43,115 bases of DNA from Bacillota bacterium (GTDB lineage: Bacteria > Bacillota > Clostridia > Lachnospirales > Bianqueaceae). The position numbers and the translations under genes are program-made. Positions 1 through 8,317 of the stretch are shown piece by piece; the first letter of the stretch is position 1; every line of letters begins with the position of its first letter. The notes under the pieces are model-generated. The model was not told the DNA's origin. It made no database searches and saw only the letters and a program-made list of their open reading frames with translations. The DNA is taken from positions 1 to 43,115 of the forward strand of contig JAFZQZ010000061.1 of assembly GCA_017620135.1 (NCBI GenBank), given 5' to 3'.

Positions 1-752
1 CATGGTTCCACACAGGTATAGCACTCACCGGGCATCGACCAGAACCCCACATAGGGGAATCCTGCCAGATCGACCTTCACGCCGCGGCCGGTCTTCGGAT
101 TGTAGACCGATACTTCCTTTGATTTGAATCCGTGGAAAACCAGGGCGTCGTGATCATAGATGTGCTCATGAAGATGGATCGGCGCGCCGTCCTTGATATA
201 ATCCTTTTCCACTTCCCGGCTGAACTGGAAAGTCGGTCCCAGCGTCACACGGTCGAGCGTCTCTTTTTCACTGAATTCGATGATCTGATCGCTCACGGGT
301 CCGTCATAAAGGAAACCGGGATGGCCTCCGAGGGAGAAATACATGGGAGCATCCGGATCTTCATTGCGGATCAGATAGCTGACCACCAGTTTTTCGCCGT
401 CCAGATGATAACTGACAAAGAAGGTGAACTCAAAGGGATACATCGCCCTTGTCTCATCGCTGGCGGAAAGAGAAAACGTCACATGCGTCTCACTGGTGCT
501 CTCCACCTCAAAAAGCGCGTCCTGACAGAAACCGTGCTGCGGCATATGATACGTCTTTCCCTGATAGCGCATCTCATAGTTTTTACAACGTCCGACGACC
601 GGGAAAAGGACCGGAGAATGGCGCTTCCACACAGCGGGATCCGCGTACCAGAGCATTTCCCGTCCATGGATCTTATCCAGCAGTCTGGTCAGTTCCGCGC
701 CTTCCGGTTTCAGCTCCGCCAGGAAGAAATCATTTTCGATTCGAATCATCAT
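1..752 (-). CDS. Aldose 1-epimerase family protein (partial, C-terminus off the window)
   Basis: About 250 codons are visible; the frame runs off the left edge, so roughly the last 40 residues of a normal 290-residue protein are missing. The protein opens MMIRIENDFFLAELKPEGAE and contains HGFCQD, a SLGGHPGF segment and a GFWSMPGECYTCVEPC end. This is the pattern of the LacX/YeaD-like branch of the galactose mutarotase fold, which interconverts anomers of aldoses or sugar phosphates. The start is ATG at 752, with GGAGG at 760-764; a second ATG follows directly at 749. A strong sigma-A promoter lies upstream. It is divergent from the gene at 893. The exact sugar substrate cannot be told. Confidence 0.85.
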   Translation of the reverse strand, partial: MMIRIENDFFLAELKPEGAELTRLLDKIHGREMLWYADPAVWKRHSPVLFPVVGRCKNYEMRYQGKTYHMPQHGFCQDALFEVESTSETHVTFSLSASDETRAMYPFEFTFFVSYHLDGEKLVVSYLIRNEDPDAPMYFSLGGHPGFLYDGPVSDQIIEFSEKETLDRVTLGPTFQFSREVEKDYIKDGAPIHLHEHIYDHDALVFHGFKSKEVSVYNPKTGRGVKVDLAGFPYVGFWSMPGECYTCVEP

Positions 753-799
753 TTTATCGCCTCCGAATGGTTTTGTTGAAATTATAGAGAAGATACTCT

Positions 800-828
800 A
801 TTATCGCATCCATCCTCGTGAAAGTCAA
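800..828 (-). promoter_or_regulatory. Sigma-A promoter for the aldose epimerase gene
   Basis: On the minus strand TTGACT (828-823) is followed after 17 bases by GATAAT (805-800), with TGC just before the -10 (extended -10). The start codon lies about 48 bases downstream with a good ribosome site. For the divergent gene at 893 only a weaker candidate is seen: TTGACG at 831-836, 18 bases, GAAAAT at 855-860. Confidence 0.7.
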
Positions 829-892
829 CATTGACGAAAGACCGTGTTTTATGAGAAAATATGATGAAATTATCATATGATTCGAGGAAGCA

Positions 893-1813
893 ATGGCAAA
901 AAGAAAAAAGAAAAAGAAAACCAGCGCAGGGCTGGTGATCCTGGTCGTTCTCCTGGTACTTGCCGCCCTGTTTTTAGGATATATGGTCCTGTCTCAAAAG
1001 GGACTGATCTCTCCCCTTCCATTCCTTGATTCGATCCTGTCCGAGACCAGACAGGAAGTAGATCCGGCCAGTGAGTCTCTGACAGAAGAGACGAAAGAAG
1101 CAGTAACGACGGAAGAAGAAACGGAAGAAGGATCCGAGGAAATAACGGATGATCCGGAAGAAGAATCAGAAGAAGATCCGCATGAAGGAGAATCCGCCGT
1201 AAAGAGTACGGAATCAGTCTCTGCAGAAAGCAGTGACGAAGAAGAGTCTTCCGAAGAAGATGAGATTTCTGAAGAGGAATCTTCCAATGAAGATGAAGAA
1301 TCCTCGGAAGATTCTCAGGAACCCCTGGATATTCCCTACTATTACTATACAGATATCGTTCCGAATATTCTGTCCGCGATCGAAATGGGCAATATGGCCG
1401 ACATCGCGCCTTATGTCGGCGAGGAAGGGCTTCGCCTGTGCCCCACCGGTGTCATGGCATCGACAGACGTGACCCTTTCCCGTGACGATCTGGAGCATTT
1501 CATGGAGCTTCCCACTACGAACTACGGCATCAGTGCCTCCAGCGGCAAAGATCTGATCCTGACGCCCGCCGAATATCTGACACAGTATATCAGTCCCGTG
1601 AACATGGACTTCGCCGCGTCCAAGACTCTGACCGATGATGAAGAAGATCTGGCGCTCGCGGCGGAGATCAGCGGCGCTAAAACAGTCAGCTTCTACGATA
1701 CGCCCAGTGTTATCGAATGGCACAAGGTGATCCTCGTATTCAGCAGTGAGGGCACACCGACCGGAGGCGATGTCCTTCGTGCTATCATTTATAAAGATAT
1801 GACAACCTATTAA
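893..1813 (+). CDS. Membrane-anchored protein with acidic Ser/Glu linker, function unknown
   Basis: 306 residues. The N-terminus is a Lys/Arg run (residues 2-9) followed by one hydrophobic segment (about 13-35), giving a positive-inside single-pass anchor. Residues about 50-147 are low-complexity Glu/Ser/Asp, looking like an extended acidic spacer. Residues about 148-306 form a folded domain beginning with a PYYYYTDIV segment that I do not recognise. Topology predicts the C-terminal domain outside the cell. The start is ATG 893 with GAGGA five bases upstream. The next gene (GMP synthetase subunit) follows after 24 bases, so co-transcription is likely, though a functional link is not evident. 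Confidence 0.75.
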   Translation: MAKRKKKKKTSAGLVILVVLLVLAALFLGYMVLSQKGLISPLPFLDSILSETRQEVDPASESLTEETKEAVTTEEETEEGSEEITDDPEEESEEDPHEGESAVKSTESVSAESSDEEESSEEDEISEEESSNEDEESSEDSQEPLDIPYYYYTDIVPNILSAIEMGNMADIAPYVGEEGLRLCPTGVMASTDVTLSRDDLEHFMELPTTNYGISASSGKDLILTPAEYLTQYISPVNMDFAASKTLTDDEEDLALAAEISGAKTVSFYDTPSVIEWHKVILVFSSEGTPTGGDVLRAIIYKDMTTY

Positions 1814-1837
1814 GGATAATACTCAGGAGGTAACCTT

Positions 1838-2821
1838 ATGTACGCAATCACAAGACCCGAGTCCATGGCCCGTATCGATACACCTGAACTGGCACAGGCT
1901 TACATCGATGAGATGATCCCGGCTCTTCAGGAACAGATCGGAGACAAAAAAGTCCTTCTGGCTCTTTCCGGCGGCGTTGACAGTTCTGTCGTCGCGGCTC
2001 TTCTGATCAAGGCAGTTGGTCAGCAGCTTGTCTGTGTTCATGTAAATCATGGCCTTCTCCGCAAGGGCGAGCCCGAACAGGTCATCGAAGTCTTCCGGGG
2101 CCAGATGAACGCGAATCTGATCTATGTGGATGCCGTTGACCGTTTTCTGGACAAGCTCGCCGGCGTGACCGATCCGGAGCAGAAACGTAAGATCATCGGC
2201 GGTGAATTCATTGACGTTTTCGCTGAAGAAGCACGCAAGCTGGATGGGATCCGTTTCCTTGCGCAGGGAACCATCTGGCCGGATATCCTCGAGTCCGAAG
2301 CCGGTATCAAAGCCCATCACAACGCGGGCGGTCTGCCGGAGGATCTGGCCTTTGAACTGGTCGAACCCGTCCGCATCCTGTTCAAGGATGAAGTGCGTAT
2401 GGTCGGAAAAGCGCTGGGACTTCCTGATAATATGGTCTACCGTCAGCCCTTCCCCGGTCCCGGCCTGGGCGTCCGCTGCCCCGGCGCGATCACCCGTGAC
2501 CGTCTGGAAGCAGTCCGCGAGTCTGACGCGATCCTTCGGGAAGAATTTGATAAAGCCGGCCTGAACGGCAAGGTCTGGCAGTATTTCACTGTCGTTCCCG
2601 ATTTCCGCTCCACCGGAATCAAAAACGGCAAACGTACCTTTGACTGGCTCTGCATCATCCGTGCCATCAACACCGTGGACGTCGTGGAAGTGACTCCCGA
2701 ATACCTGCCGCAGGAACTTATCCAGCGTCTGGTAGATCGCATCACCGCCGAGGTCCCGGGCATCAACCGCGTCCTTTATGATTACACGCCCAAGCCCCCG
2801 GCAACCGTGGAATACGAGTAA
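1838..2821 (+). CDS. guaA: GMP synthase ATP-pyrophosphatase subunit (no glutaminase domain)
   Basis: 327 residues. Catalyses amination of XMP to GMP using ATP. The N-type ATP-PPase P-loop SGGVDSS is at residues 44-50, followed by VHVNHGLLRKGE, GVTDPEQKRKIIG, KAHHNAGGLPE, the RQPFPGPGLGVR signature and the C-terminal dimerisation domain ending PPATVEYE. Normal bacterial GuaA is about 510-525 residues, with an N-terminal class I glutaminase of about 200 residues. That domain is absent here, and the start is firm (AGGAGG at 1826-1831, ATG 1838). The layout is that of the archaeal two-subunit enzyme. No separate glutaminase gene lies in the window, so ammonia must come from a distant subunit or from free ammonium. 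Likely co-transcribed with the gene at 893. Confidence 0.93.
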   Translation: MYAITRPESMARIDTPELAQAYIDEMIPALQEQIGDKKVLLALSGGVDSSVVAALLIKAVGQQLVCVHVNHGLLRKGEPEQVIEVFRGQMNANLIYVDAVDRFLDKLAGVTDPEQKRKIIGGEFIDVFAEEARKLDGIRFLAQGTIWPDILESEAGIKAHHNAGGLPEDLAFELVEPVRILFKDEVRMVGKALGLPDNMVYRQPFPGPGLGVRCPGAITRDRLEAVRESDAILREEFDKAGLNGKVWQYFTVVPDFRSTGIKNGKRTFDWLCIIRAINTVDVVEVTPEYLPQELIQRLVDRITAEVPGINRVLYDYTPKPPATVEYE

Positions 2822-2873
2822 GTGCCGGTCGCTCTCGAGGTACACCTAAAACAATGGAAAAAAGGGAAACAAA

Positions 2874-3761
2874 ATGAAGAAAACGATCACATTTTTCCTT
2901 CTCCTGGTCATCCTCCTGAATATGGCCGCATGCAGTGAGAAAACGGAAAAAACATCTCCTCTCCTTGTCAAATCGGTGACCGTCTACCATGTCGATTACG
3001 AGACAGGCGAATGGACGGAATGGGAGAAAACGGATCTGGATTACGAAAACAGCTATCCTAAGACCATTACGACCGAATACCCGGACTCCGATTACAGAAG
3101 AGTCAACACTTTTGAGTACACTTTGGAGGACGGTGTTCCTGTCGCGATGACGCGGTACTTAGATGGTGCTCTGCAGTATAGCGCCGAATACGTAAAAGGC
3201 CGGCTGTCGCAGGTCAGCTACAGCTATGAATTAGCGGAAAGTACGAGATACCTGACATACATCTACGCAAACGACGACGATTATTTCACACTGGTCCTGC
3301 ACTCTTCCCATGTGGGAGATCCTGCCGACCCCTCCGCCGCTTTCTACAACACCGAGGAGGTCGACACAATCAGCGTTACAACCAAAGACGGCCTGCTCCA
3401 GACGACCGTAAACCGCGGGCTGTATACCAACTGGCTTGACGGAGAAGACAGGGATTGGCTTCGTTTTAATGGGACCTATACCGCAAATTATGACAGCGAA
3501 GGTATCCTGAGTTCAACTTCCTGTGAATACCGCGATGACCAGGTCCCGCAGAATTACCTGTTTGAAATTACAATGGAAAACGGTCTGGTCACGGAAGTGG
3601 TCCGGAAGATCAAGTCTGCGGACAGTGACGAAGCGGTCCTTGACGCAAAAATCGTGTTCGAGTACACCGATATTCAGATCGATGCCTCCCGATATTCGCG
3701 GATGATCAACGCATTCATCATCGAAGAAGGCAACACCTTCTACATCTACAACTGGTATTAA
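2874..3761 (+). CDS. Predicted lipoprotein, function unknown
   Basis: 295 residues. It begins with a lipoprotein signal peptide: MKKTITFFLL, a hydrophobic core, and a lipobox LNMAAC with Cys at residue 20. The mature part is rich in Tyr, Asp, Glu and Thr, with short strand-like stretches such as the YETGEW and YTLEDGVPVAMTRYLDG types. This suggests an extracytoplasmic beta-rich protein anchored to the outer face of the membrane. I recognise no family. The ribosome site is weak (AAAAGGGAAAC). It lies 52 bases after guaA and 45 bases before mgtC in the same direction, with no terminator seen between them. Confidence 0.75.
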   Translation: MKKTITFFLLLVILLNMAACSEKTEKTSPLLVKSVTVYHVDYETGEWTEWEKTDLDYENSYPKTITTEYPDSDYRRVNTFEYTLEDGVPVAMTRYLDGALQYSAEYVKGRLSQVSYSYELAESTRYLTYIYANDDDYFTLVLHSSHVGDPADPSAAFYNTEEVDTISVTTKDGLLQTTVNRGLYTNWLDGEDRDWLRFNGTYTANYDSEGILSSTSCEYRDDQVPQNYLFEITMENGLVTEVVRKIKSADSDEAVLDAKIVFEYTDIQIDASRYSRMINAFIIEEGNTFYIYNWY

Positions 3762-3806
3762 ATAACTCCATTCAGATACATGTTTTCTGCAGTCGGGAGG
3801 CCCTTT

Positions 3807-4493
3807 ATGGAAAAGATCCAGAGTTTTCTCAGTTATCTGGGAAGTTTTTCGGCAGTTACGATCCTGCTCCGACTTTTGCTTGCCTCTGTTGCGGGCGGTG
3901 TGATCGGCATCGAACGTGGACGACATGGCAGAGCCGCGGGACTTCGGACGCACATTCTGGTATGTCTTGGCGGTGCGATGACTTCGCTTTGCAGTCTGTT
4001 TGTCTCTCAAACCATGGGACTCACAGGCGATATATTCCGGATCTCCGCTTCGGTGGTTTCAGGGATCGGCTTTTTAGGCGCCGGTATCATCCTGGTCAAA
4101 AACAACACCTCCGTCGCGGGTCTGACGACAGCCGCGGGCATGTGGGTCACAGCAATGATCGGTGTGGCATTCGGCTATGGTTTCTATGAAGGCGCCGTCA
4201 TTTCCACCGTCCTCTGTGTAGTCAATGCCGCGCTGCTCACCCGGATCGAGCGCAGACGAAGACATGCGCTTCATTTCTATATAGAAATCAACGATATTGA
4301 AAAGGTTCAGGGTTTTCTGGATCAAATCGCTTTGATCTTTCAGAAAGATATGTTCGTCGAAGCGATCCCTGCAAAAAGCGGAATTTCCGGGCATGTAGGC
4401 TTTGACGTCACAGCATCTTATGTCCGTGATTTCGAAAATGTACGGAAAAAACTCGATACCATTGACGGGATCAGCTTTATCGTTCAGGGATGA
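3807..4493 (+). CDS. MgtC/SapB family membrane protein
   Basis: 228 residues. The start is taken at ATG 3807, with CGGGAGG at 3794-3800; an in-frame ATG at 3780 has no ribosome site. The N-terminal half has four to five membrane segments with the family motifs GGVIGIERGRHGRAAGLRTH, GIGFLGAGII and TTAAGMWVTAMIGVAFGYG. The C-terminal half (about 145-228) is a small cytoplasmic ACT-like domain. Family members influence Mg2+ homeostasis or regulate F-type ATPase in some pathogens; in commensals the role is unclear. The stop overlaps a 7-bp inverted repeat (4482-4501), and the 3' end of a group II intron lies 11 bases beyond it. Confidence 0.9.
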   Translation: MEKIQSFLSYLGSFSAVTILLRLLLASVAGGVIGIERGRHGRAAGLRTHILVCLGGAMTSLCSLFVSQTMGLTGDIFRISASVVSGIGFLGAGIILVKNNTSVAGLTTAAGMWVTAMIGVAFGYGFYEGAVISTVLCVVNAALLTRIERRRRHALHFYIEINDIEKVQGFLDQIALIFQKDMFVEAIPAKSGISGHVGFDVTASYVRDFENVRKKLDTIDGISFIVQG

Positions 4494-4504
4494 TCCTGAA
4501 CCCA

Positions 4505-4576
4505 ATCGAGTAGGAGGGGGTGATTAGCCCCCGTCCTCTCACCGCACCGTACATACCGTTCGGTATACGGCGCGTT
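4505..4576 (-). ncRNA. Group II intron domains V and VI (3' ribozyme core)
   Basis: Domain V: the 30 bases 4573-4544 (minus strand) fold with lower stem GCGCCGTA/TACGGTGC and upper stem ATACC/GGTAT closed by GAAC. Domain VI: 4538-4511 folds with GGGGG/CCCCC and AGGA/TCCT around CTAATCA, with an unpaired A in CTAC as the candidate branch point. The last dozen codons of the reverse transcriptase overlap domain V. Confidence 0.75.
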
Positions 4577-5978
4577 CAACACAAGCAACTTTGATAGACT
4601 CGTAAGCGCTGGTTAGTTCACAATATCCGGCTTTTACGAGTCTTTCGTTTGAAATGGCTCTACCGACGGAGGTGGTTCCCGCCACGAACCAGCATCCGCG
4701 TCTGCTCATAGCAGTCATCCAGGCATATTTCTCTGGAATTCCAAGTTTGAGTAGATTGTTGAATCTGGTACGTGGATTCTTCCATTGTTTCCAGATGTAC
4801 ATCCGCAGTCGTCTTCGAAGCCAGCTGTCCCACTCATGCATTAGAGTCTTCATTTCTGCTATTGCGTAGTAGTTCAACCAACCTTGGATGAATCTCTTTG
4901 TCTCCGCTATGATCTGCCTGGCTTCTCTACCTCTGTTGCGCTTTGTAATCGCTCGGAGCTTATCTTTGGCTTTCTTCTTCGACTTCTGGTGCACTCGGAT
5001 AAGATAGCCATTCTTTCTTTTACTGTAGGCGAATCCCAGAAACTTGAATTCCTTAATTGTCCCTATCTTGGCTATGTGACTCTTTTCCCGGTTTACCTTC
5101 AGTTTCAGTTTTCCCTCCAGGTAGCGAGTACTGCTTTCCAGCAGTCTTTGCGCCGCTCTTTCGCTCTTACACAACAGTACGATGTCGTCCGCGTATCTAA
5201 TAACCGGTACGTTTCGTCTTTCGTATTCGTGATCGAACTCATTCAGGTACACATTTGCCAGTAACGGTGACAGCGGTCCGCCCTGCGGACTCCCTTCTTC
5301 GGTCGCCATCACTACTCCGTCTTCCATGACTCCGCTTTTCAGAAATCTCTTGATCAGCTGTATTACCCGCTCGTCATCGATTTCTTTTCGGAGCAGGTTC
5401 AGCAGTTTCTCGTGGTTCAGCGTGTCGAAGTATTTGGACAGATCCAGTAGCACTGCCCATTCATACCCGTCTTCCGCATACGCCCTTATCTTGAGTACTG
5501 CATCCTGTCCGCTTCTTCCCGGTCGGTAGCCATAGCTTCCGTCTGCAAACAGTGGTTCATAGATCGGCATCAGCTTCTGCGATACTGCCTGCTGTATGAT
5601 CCGGTCTTTGACACTTGGTATTCCAAGGTTGCGTACTCCTCCGTCCGGTTTTGGTATTCCTTTCCTTCTTACCGGGTCAGGCTTATACTTCCCTTCTCGA
5701 ATACTGTCTGTCAGTTCCTTTCCGTGCTCTTTGAGCCATGGTAGCGCCGCTTCAACACTCATTCCGTCTACTCCCGGTGCCCCCTTGTTTGCCTTCACTC
5801 TTTTATAGGCTCTGTTTAGATTATTTCTATCCAGTATCCTTTCCAATAGTTCCGGCGTTTTGCTTCCCGTTTCCCCTGTTTCCGGTCGGTCAGCGCTCTG
5901 CGCTTCTGCATACCCTTTGCATTCCGTGCTATCTCTTTGCAGACAGCCATCGCTTCCGATGTTTTCTGCCTTCTTCAC
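4539..5978 (-). CDS. ltrA: Group II intron reverse transcriptase/maturase
   Basis: 479 residues. Promotes splicing of its own intron RNA and copies it at the target site. Visible blocks are: RVKANKGAPGVDGMSVE (RT0/1), RKGIPKPDGGVRNLGIPSVKDRIIQQAV (RT2), the GYRPGRSGQDAV region, LLDLSKYFDTLNHEKLL (RT3), EGSPQGGPLSPLLANVYLNEFD (RT4), IRYADDIVLLC with catalytic YADD (RT5) and KFLGFAY (RT7). The maturase X domain is at about 340-460 (FIQGWLNYYAIAEMK). The protein stops shortly after X, so there is no HNH endonuclease. The start is GTG 5978, preceded by GGAGGAAGGAGG. No frameshift or internal stop is seen. Confidence 0.95.
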   Translation of the reverse strand: MKKAENIGSDGCLQRDSTECKGYAEAQSADRPETGETGSKTPELLERILDRNNLNRAYKRVKANKGAPGVDGMSVEAALPWLKEHGKELTDSIREGKYKPDPVRRKGIPKPDGGVRNLGIPSVKDRIIQQAVSQKLMPIYEPLFADGSYGYRPGRSGQDAVLKIRAYAEDGYEWAVLLDLSKYFDTLNHEKLLNLLRKEIDDERVIQLIKRFLKSGVMEDGVVMATEEGSPQGGPLSPLLANVYLNEFDHEYERRNVPVIRYADDIVLLCKSERAAQRLLESSTRYLEGKLKLKVNREKSHIAKIGTIKEFKFLGFAYSKRKNGYLIRVHQKSKKKAKDKLRAITKRNRGREARQIIAETKRFIQGWLNYYAIAEMKTLMHEWDSWLRRRLRMYIWKQWKNPRTRFNNLLKLGIPEKYAWMTAMSRRGCWFVAGTTSVGRAISNERLVKAGYCELTSAYESIKVACVERAVYRTVCTVR

Positions 5979-6414
5979 GCTTCCCTCCTTCCTCCGGTTA
6001 CTCCGGACTGTGTTGATTCAGCCCTTCCTGCTTGTGCAGTACTATGGCCTCAGCTGACTTCTGCAGACTCAGCATCACCTTTCGATGATGGTTACCCCTT
6101 TCGAGGCGTTCCCTGCAGATCTCCCCGGGTACCACACGTTTCTTTCCCTCCATCCACCTGCCACATTTATTGCACATGATTCCGTGTAGCTACTGGGCTT
6201 CGGCTTGTGATGCAGTCTTACCCTCATGTACAACCTCTATGTGATTTCTGTTCGTCAGGCCAGAGGTTTGCCCGTTCGGTTATTCTTATCCCAAACATCC
6301 GGCTTCCTTCAGATTCCACCTCGCGATGGACACCCTTGCCTTCGGCTATATCCTTCCCGCTACCGGGCGGATTCGGGACTTTCACCCGCTAGAAACGTGC
6401 GCCGCCAGGCGCAC
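5979..6414 (-). ncRNA. Group II intron 5' structured region (domains I-III and IV leader)
   Basis: 436 bases without a credible gene. On the minus strand they start GTGCGCCTGGCGGCGCAC, a 5'-terminal hairpin. AGCGGGTGAAAGTCCCG follows, then further GC-paired segments, as in domain I of class C introns. This region holds the catalytic RNA scaffold and exon-binding sites. Individual domains were not assigned base by base. Confidence 0.75.
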
Positions 6415-6417
6415 GTC

Positions 6418-6460
6418 AAAAGGCCCGCCTGCATGCATCCATGCGGGTGGGCCTTTTCTT
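6418..6460 (-). terminator. Bidirectional intrinsic terminator (MFS gene and, before intron insertion, mgtC)
   Basis: An 18-bp stem (6418-6435 with 6440-6457, two G-T wobbles) with loop CATC. The stem starts AAAA and ends TTTT, so it has a U-run in both directions; on the plus strand it continues TTTTCTTTATT. It ends the MFS operon reading leftward and would end the mgtC run reading rightward. The intron begins three bases beyond the stem on the minus strand. Confidence 0.88.
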
Positions 6461-6476
6461 TATTCTGCCGCTTTGA

Positions 6477-7664
6477 TTACGCTTTCTTCGCTTTCGCGAT
6501 CGTATGATAGACATAAGCAATGATCAGGAATGCCAGGATCTCCATGCACAGTATCATGATCAGGTTCATTCGGTATGAACCGGAACCATCATATATGAAA
6601 CCGATGATGGCCGTGAAAACGGCATTCGAGGCGCTTCCGCAAAGACTGATCGTCGGATAGGTCTTTGCGTAATTCTCCAGTCCAAAGCGGTCTCTTGTCA
6701 TCGAGACGACACCCACGGTCGACATACTGAAGCAAAGACCGTAAAGGGCCGCGGCCACATACATAGCCCAACTGACAGGCACGAACATCATAAGGAGAAG
6801 TCCGGATGTGACCAAAATCGAGATCACCGGCAGTGATCTTCTGGCTCCGATCTTATCGACCAGAATACCGAGCAGCATTTTTCCGCCGGTATTCATGATC
6901 ATACTGATGGACAGCATGGTCGCGCCGACGGCTGCCGCCAGTCCCCTCTCACTTACGATGCCCGGGAAATGCTGCGCCAGTGCGGCTGCCCCGCAGGCGC
7001 AGGCTGAATAGACAGCCACGATCACGACCATCGTGATACTGTAGCCCCGGTCACGGGAAGATTTCTCTGTTTCACCCTCTTCACCCTTAGTTCTTGCCCG
7101 GACATTCATCGGAGGAACGAAGAAGATTGCCGGAAGGTTCAAAAGGACGATAAACAGCGCGATCACAAGGTACGCCGTTCTCCATCCGCTTTTCTGAATA
7201 ATGGAAGAAACGACCGGAGAAAACAGCGCTCCGGCCAGTCCGCTGAAGCCCATCGTAATACTCGTGATAAAGCCGACATTCTTGTGGACCCATTGGTTGA
7301 TGACCAGGGTAATGAACACGAAACCGGCCAGACCGGCCGCCAGTCCGCGGATCGCGTGGAAGATATACATCAAAATGATGGAATTACAAAGGGACAGCAT
7401 GGCCGTTCCGCCGGCCATCAGAGCGGTCGCCGCGATCAGTACCCATTTGATACGAAATCTCGAGATCACTTTCGGACACAGAAGACCACCGATGGAGAAA
7501 CAGATGTTGCCTACTGTCAGAGTCATACTGACGGTGCCTTTCATGAGACCCAGCTCCTCTGCGATCGGTGTAAAGAACAGGCCCGAAACATTCATCAGGA
7601 GACCGACCCCCGAAGCCGCCAGTCCGCAAAGTGCGATCACGATCAAAGTCGTCCTTCCTTTCAT
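6477..7664 (-). CDS. MFS transporter, OFA-like
   Basis: 395 residues with about 12 membrane segments in two halves and a central charged loop (about 195-215, RTKGEEGETEKSS). The order of hydrophobic blocks and the VIDKIGARRS-like motif after helix 8 fit the oxalate/formate antiporter-like branch of the major facilitator superfamily, which exchanges small carboxylates. The substrate cannot be told. The start is set at ATG 7664, six bases from AAGGAGG (7671-7677); an ATG at 7670 touches the ribosome site. It is the last gene of a four-gene operon and ends just before the terminator at 6418. Confidence 0.87.
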   Translation of the reverse strand: MKGRTTLIVIALCGLAASGVGLLMNVSGLFFTPIAEELGLMKGTVSMTLTVGNICFSIGGLLCPKVISRFRIKWVLIAATALMAGGTAMLSLCNSIILMYIFHAIRGLAAGLAGFVFITLVINQWVHKNVGFITSITMGFSGLAGALFSPVVSSIIQKSGWRTAYLVIALFIVLLNLPAIFFVPPMNVRARTKGEEGETEKSSRDRGYSITMVVIVAVYSACACGAAALAQHFPGIVSERGLAAAVGATMLSISMIMNTGGKMLLGILVDKIGARRSLPVISILVTSGLLLMMFVPVSWAMYVAAALYGLCFSMSTVGVVSMTRDRFGLENYAKTYPTISLCGSASNAVFTAIIGFIYDGSGSYRMNLIMILCMEILAFLIIAYVYHTIAKAKKA

Positions 7665-7680
7665 CGCCATCCTCCTTATT

Positions 7681-8316
7681 TTATGTCAGTTCAAGCTGAT
7701 CTTTCATTCGAACAGTCGCCATTTCCGTAAGCGCGTACGGCAGCAGGCTTTCCGGCCGGATCTTCGGATCGATCCAGTCTTTTACCAGATCTCCCGGAAA
7801 AATGAGAGGCATCCGGTCATGGATCTGTTTCAGTTCCTCCGAAGGTTCCCTGGTCAGTACCGTGAAAACAGGCAGTCCCTCTTCCATCCGGTAAAGGCCG
7901 GCCAGATACGTCATGGTATAGCCGATCGGCTGGATCATGAACTTGTCTCCCGTCTTTTTCTGGCCCGAATTGCCGGTCAGATGTTCCCACTCATAATACC
8001 AGGAAGCCGGGATGATACACCGGTGGATCTGCCAGGATTCCCGGAATGACGGTTTTTCCGGGGCAGTTTCTGTCCTCGCGTTGACGAGAAGCGACCTTCC
8101 AGGGATCTGATAACCCCATCGCATGGGAAATGCCGCTTTCTTCCCGTCCTTTCTGGTCGCGATGACAGGGACCACGTTTGTCGGACGGATCTCTCCGGAT
8201 GTGGTGATCGCATTGCCTGCTTTCAGGAATGCCCATCTCAGCCTGGAATTCATCGTTTCTTCGATGATGTCCTGCGTCTCTTCATTATCCGGCTCGACGT
8301 AAAAACGTGTACACAT
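7681..8316 (-). CDS. SOS response-associated peptidase (SRAP/YedK/HMCES family)
   Basis: 211 residues. SRAP proteins bind abasic sites in single-stranded DNA and form a covalent thiazolidine link through the mature N-terminal Cys2. The sequence begins MCTRF, giving Cys2. The other conserved residues are Asn79 in VNARTET, Glu109 in WYYEWE and His166 in IHDRMP. PMRWGYQIP and CIIPASWYYEWE are family hallmarks, and the length is typical. Its start is 1 base after the stop of the hydrolase gene upstream, and its stop lies beside the ribosome site of the MFS gene, so it is translated from a tight operon. No LexA box was recognised. Confidence 0.93.
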   Translation of the reverse strand: MCTRFYVEPDNEETQDIIEETMNSRLRWAFLKAGNAITTSGEIRPTNVVPVIATRKDGKKAAFPMRWGYQIPGRSLLVNARTETAPEKPSFRESWQIHRCIIPASWYYEWEHLTGNSGQKKTGDKFMIQPIGYTMTYLAGLYRMEEGLPVFTVLTREPSEELKQIHDRMPLIFPGDLVKDWIDPKIRPESLLPYALTEMATVRMKDQLELT

Positions 8317-8317
8317 G

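Larger units (their letters stand above)
4505..6414 (-). mobile_element. Group II intron (bacterial class C-like), complete
   Basis: On the minus strand the element starts with GTGCGCC (6414-6408), the GUGYG-type 5' end of group II introns. It has a structured leader, a maturase/reverse transcriptase gene in domain IV, a domain V-like hairpin (4573-4544) and a domain VI-like hairpin ending CTACTCGAT (4513-4505). The length of about 1.9 kb, absence of an endonuclease domain, and insertion right behind an intrinsic terminator (6418-6457) all match class C introns. The 5' exon reads ..CCTTTTGAC and the 3' exon TGGGTTCAGG. Boundaries are inferred from motifs and could shift by a base or two. All parts look intact, so it may be active. 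Confidence 0.88.

Noticed and set aside
1823..2845. A 340-codon open frame on the minus strand over guaA
   Set aside because: It mirrors the conserved GMP synthase gene, has no ribosome site and no domain.
4482..4501. Intrinsic terminator at the end of mgtC
   Set aside because: The 7-bp inverted repeat GTTCAGG/CCTGAAC overlaps the stop but is followed by CCAATCG, not a T-run.
6000..6500. Short open frames on the plus strand in the intron leader
   Set aside because: They overlap the structured intron RNA in antisense and lack ribosome sites.
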